Assembly: GCA_021841725.1 (NCBI GenBank)
Contig: JAKCEC010000107.1
Location: 1 to 5,249 of the forward strand
DNA: 5,249 nt
Source: Actinomycetes bacterium
GTDB lineage: Bacteria > Actinomycetota > Acidimicrobiia > Acidimicrobiales > RAAP-2
Direction: 5' to 3'
Made by a program: the position numbers and the translations under genes. The notes beneath the pieces are model-generated. The model searched no databases, had not been told where the DNA came from, and worked only from the letters and a program-made list of their open reading frames with translations. Below, piece by piece: positions 5,073-5,249 of the stretch (the stretch's first letter is position 1; the number at the start of each line of letters is the position of its first letter).

Positions 5073-5249
5073 GGATGAGACACTGACCGACCTCGCGACC
5101 CGATTACGGCGCAGCGTGATGCGCCTGAGCCGGCGTCTGCGTCTCTCGGCGGCCGGTTCGTGGTCCCCCGTCCAGACCTCGATCCTGAGCTGGCTCGACC
5201 AGTACGAGAGCCTCACGCTGGGCGAACTGGCCGCGTTCGAGCAGGTTCG
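5071..5249 (+). CDS. MarR-family transcriptional regulator, N-terminal part (3' end outside window)
   Basis: The frame stays open to the window edge, giving 59 complete codons. The residues fit the start of a MarR-type winged-helix regulator: an amphipathic, arginine-rich helix 1 (LTDLATRLRRSVMRLSRRLR, 5-24), then SWSPVQTSILSWLDQYESLTLGELAAFEQV (30-59). In the family this is the helix 2 'LTPSQLAVLATL' region followed by the 'LTLGELA' start of the helix-turn-helix. Actinobacterial MarR proteins share this wording closely. The ATG at 5071 is forced, because an in-frame TAA lies immediately upstream (5068-5070), and it has AGGTG as ribosome binding site. The wing, the dimerisation helices and any redox cysteine or ligand-contact residues lie outside the window, so ligand and targets are unknown; a regulated partner gene may follow. 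Confidence 0.82.
   Translation, partial: MDETLTDLATRLRRSVMRLSRRLRLSAAGSWSPVQTSILSWLDQYESLTLGELAAFEQV

Overview
The window is about 5.2 kb of very GC-rich, densely packed DNA. GTG starts are frequent, intergenic gaps are short, and several genes have a TANNNT -10 element placed six bases before the start codon. That style, together with a G104/K124-type phosphofructokinase, an Rv1284-like beta-carbonic anhydrase and 11-bp phased GTTCA repeats of the actinobacterial PHO-box kind, points to an actinomycetote. A deep-branching group such as Acidimicrobiia is possible, but that is inference. I see no mobile element, tRNA, rRNA, CRISPR array or phage gene.

Layout from left to right. The window opens inside the 3' end of a thymidine kinase gene (tdk, + strand). 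It converges, with a 4-bp gap, on a 6-phosphofructokinase gene (- strand). A 239-287 bp gap (depending on the pstB start chosen) between pfk and the divergent pstB is the only real regulatory region. It holds the pfk promoter and ribosome binding site, a bulged hairpin, and a phased array of PHO-box-like 11-bp repeats ahead of a -10 element for pstB. pstB, the ATPase of the high-affinity phosphate transporter, stands without pstS, pstC, pstA or phoU next to it. A GNAT acetyltransferase follows, and its 3' end overlaps the 3' end of a convergent beta-carbonic anhydrase gene. The carbonic anhydrase diverges from an AhpD-like (carboxymuconolactone decarboxylase family) gene across a 54-bp gap that holds a near-symmetric -10 element and a 19-bp palindrome. 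Then come a NifU C-terminal-domain (Nfu) protein, a TetR-family regulator, and the first 59 codons of a MarR-family regulator whose promoter, operator-like palindrome and Shine-Dalgarno sequence are packed into 26 bp.

Together the genes look like ordinary chromosomal housekeeping and regulation: nucleotide salvage, glycolysis, phosphate uptake, CO2/bicarbonate exchange, thiol-based peroxide defence, Fe-S delivery and two repressors. I find no clear undescribed multi-gene system. The most informative signals are regulatory: the PHO-box array on an orphan pstB, the probable leaderless genes, the candidate bidirectional promoter, and the MarR operator with its SD in the central spacer.
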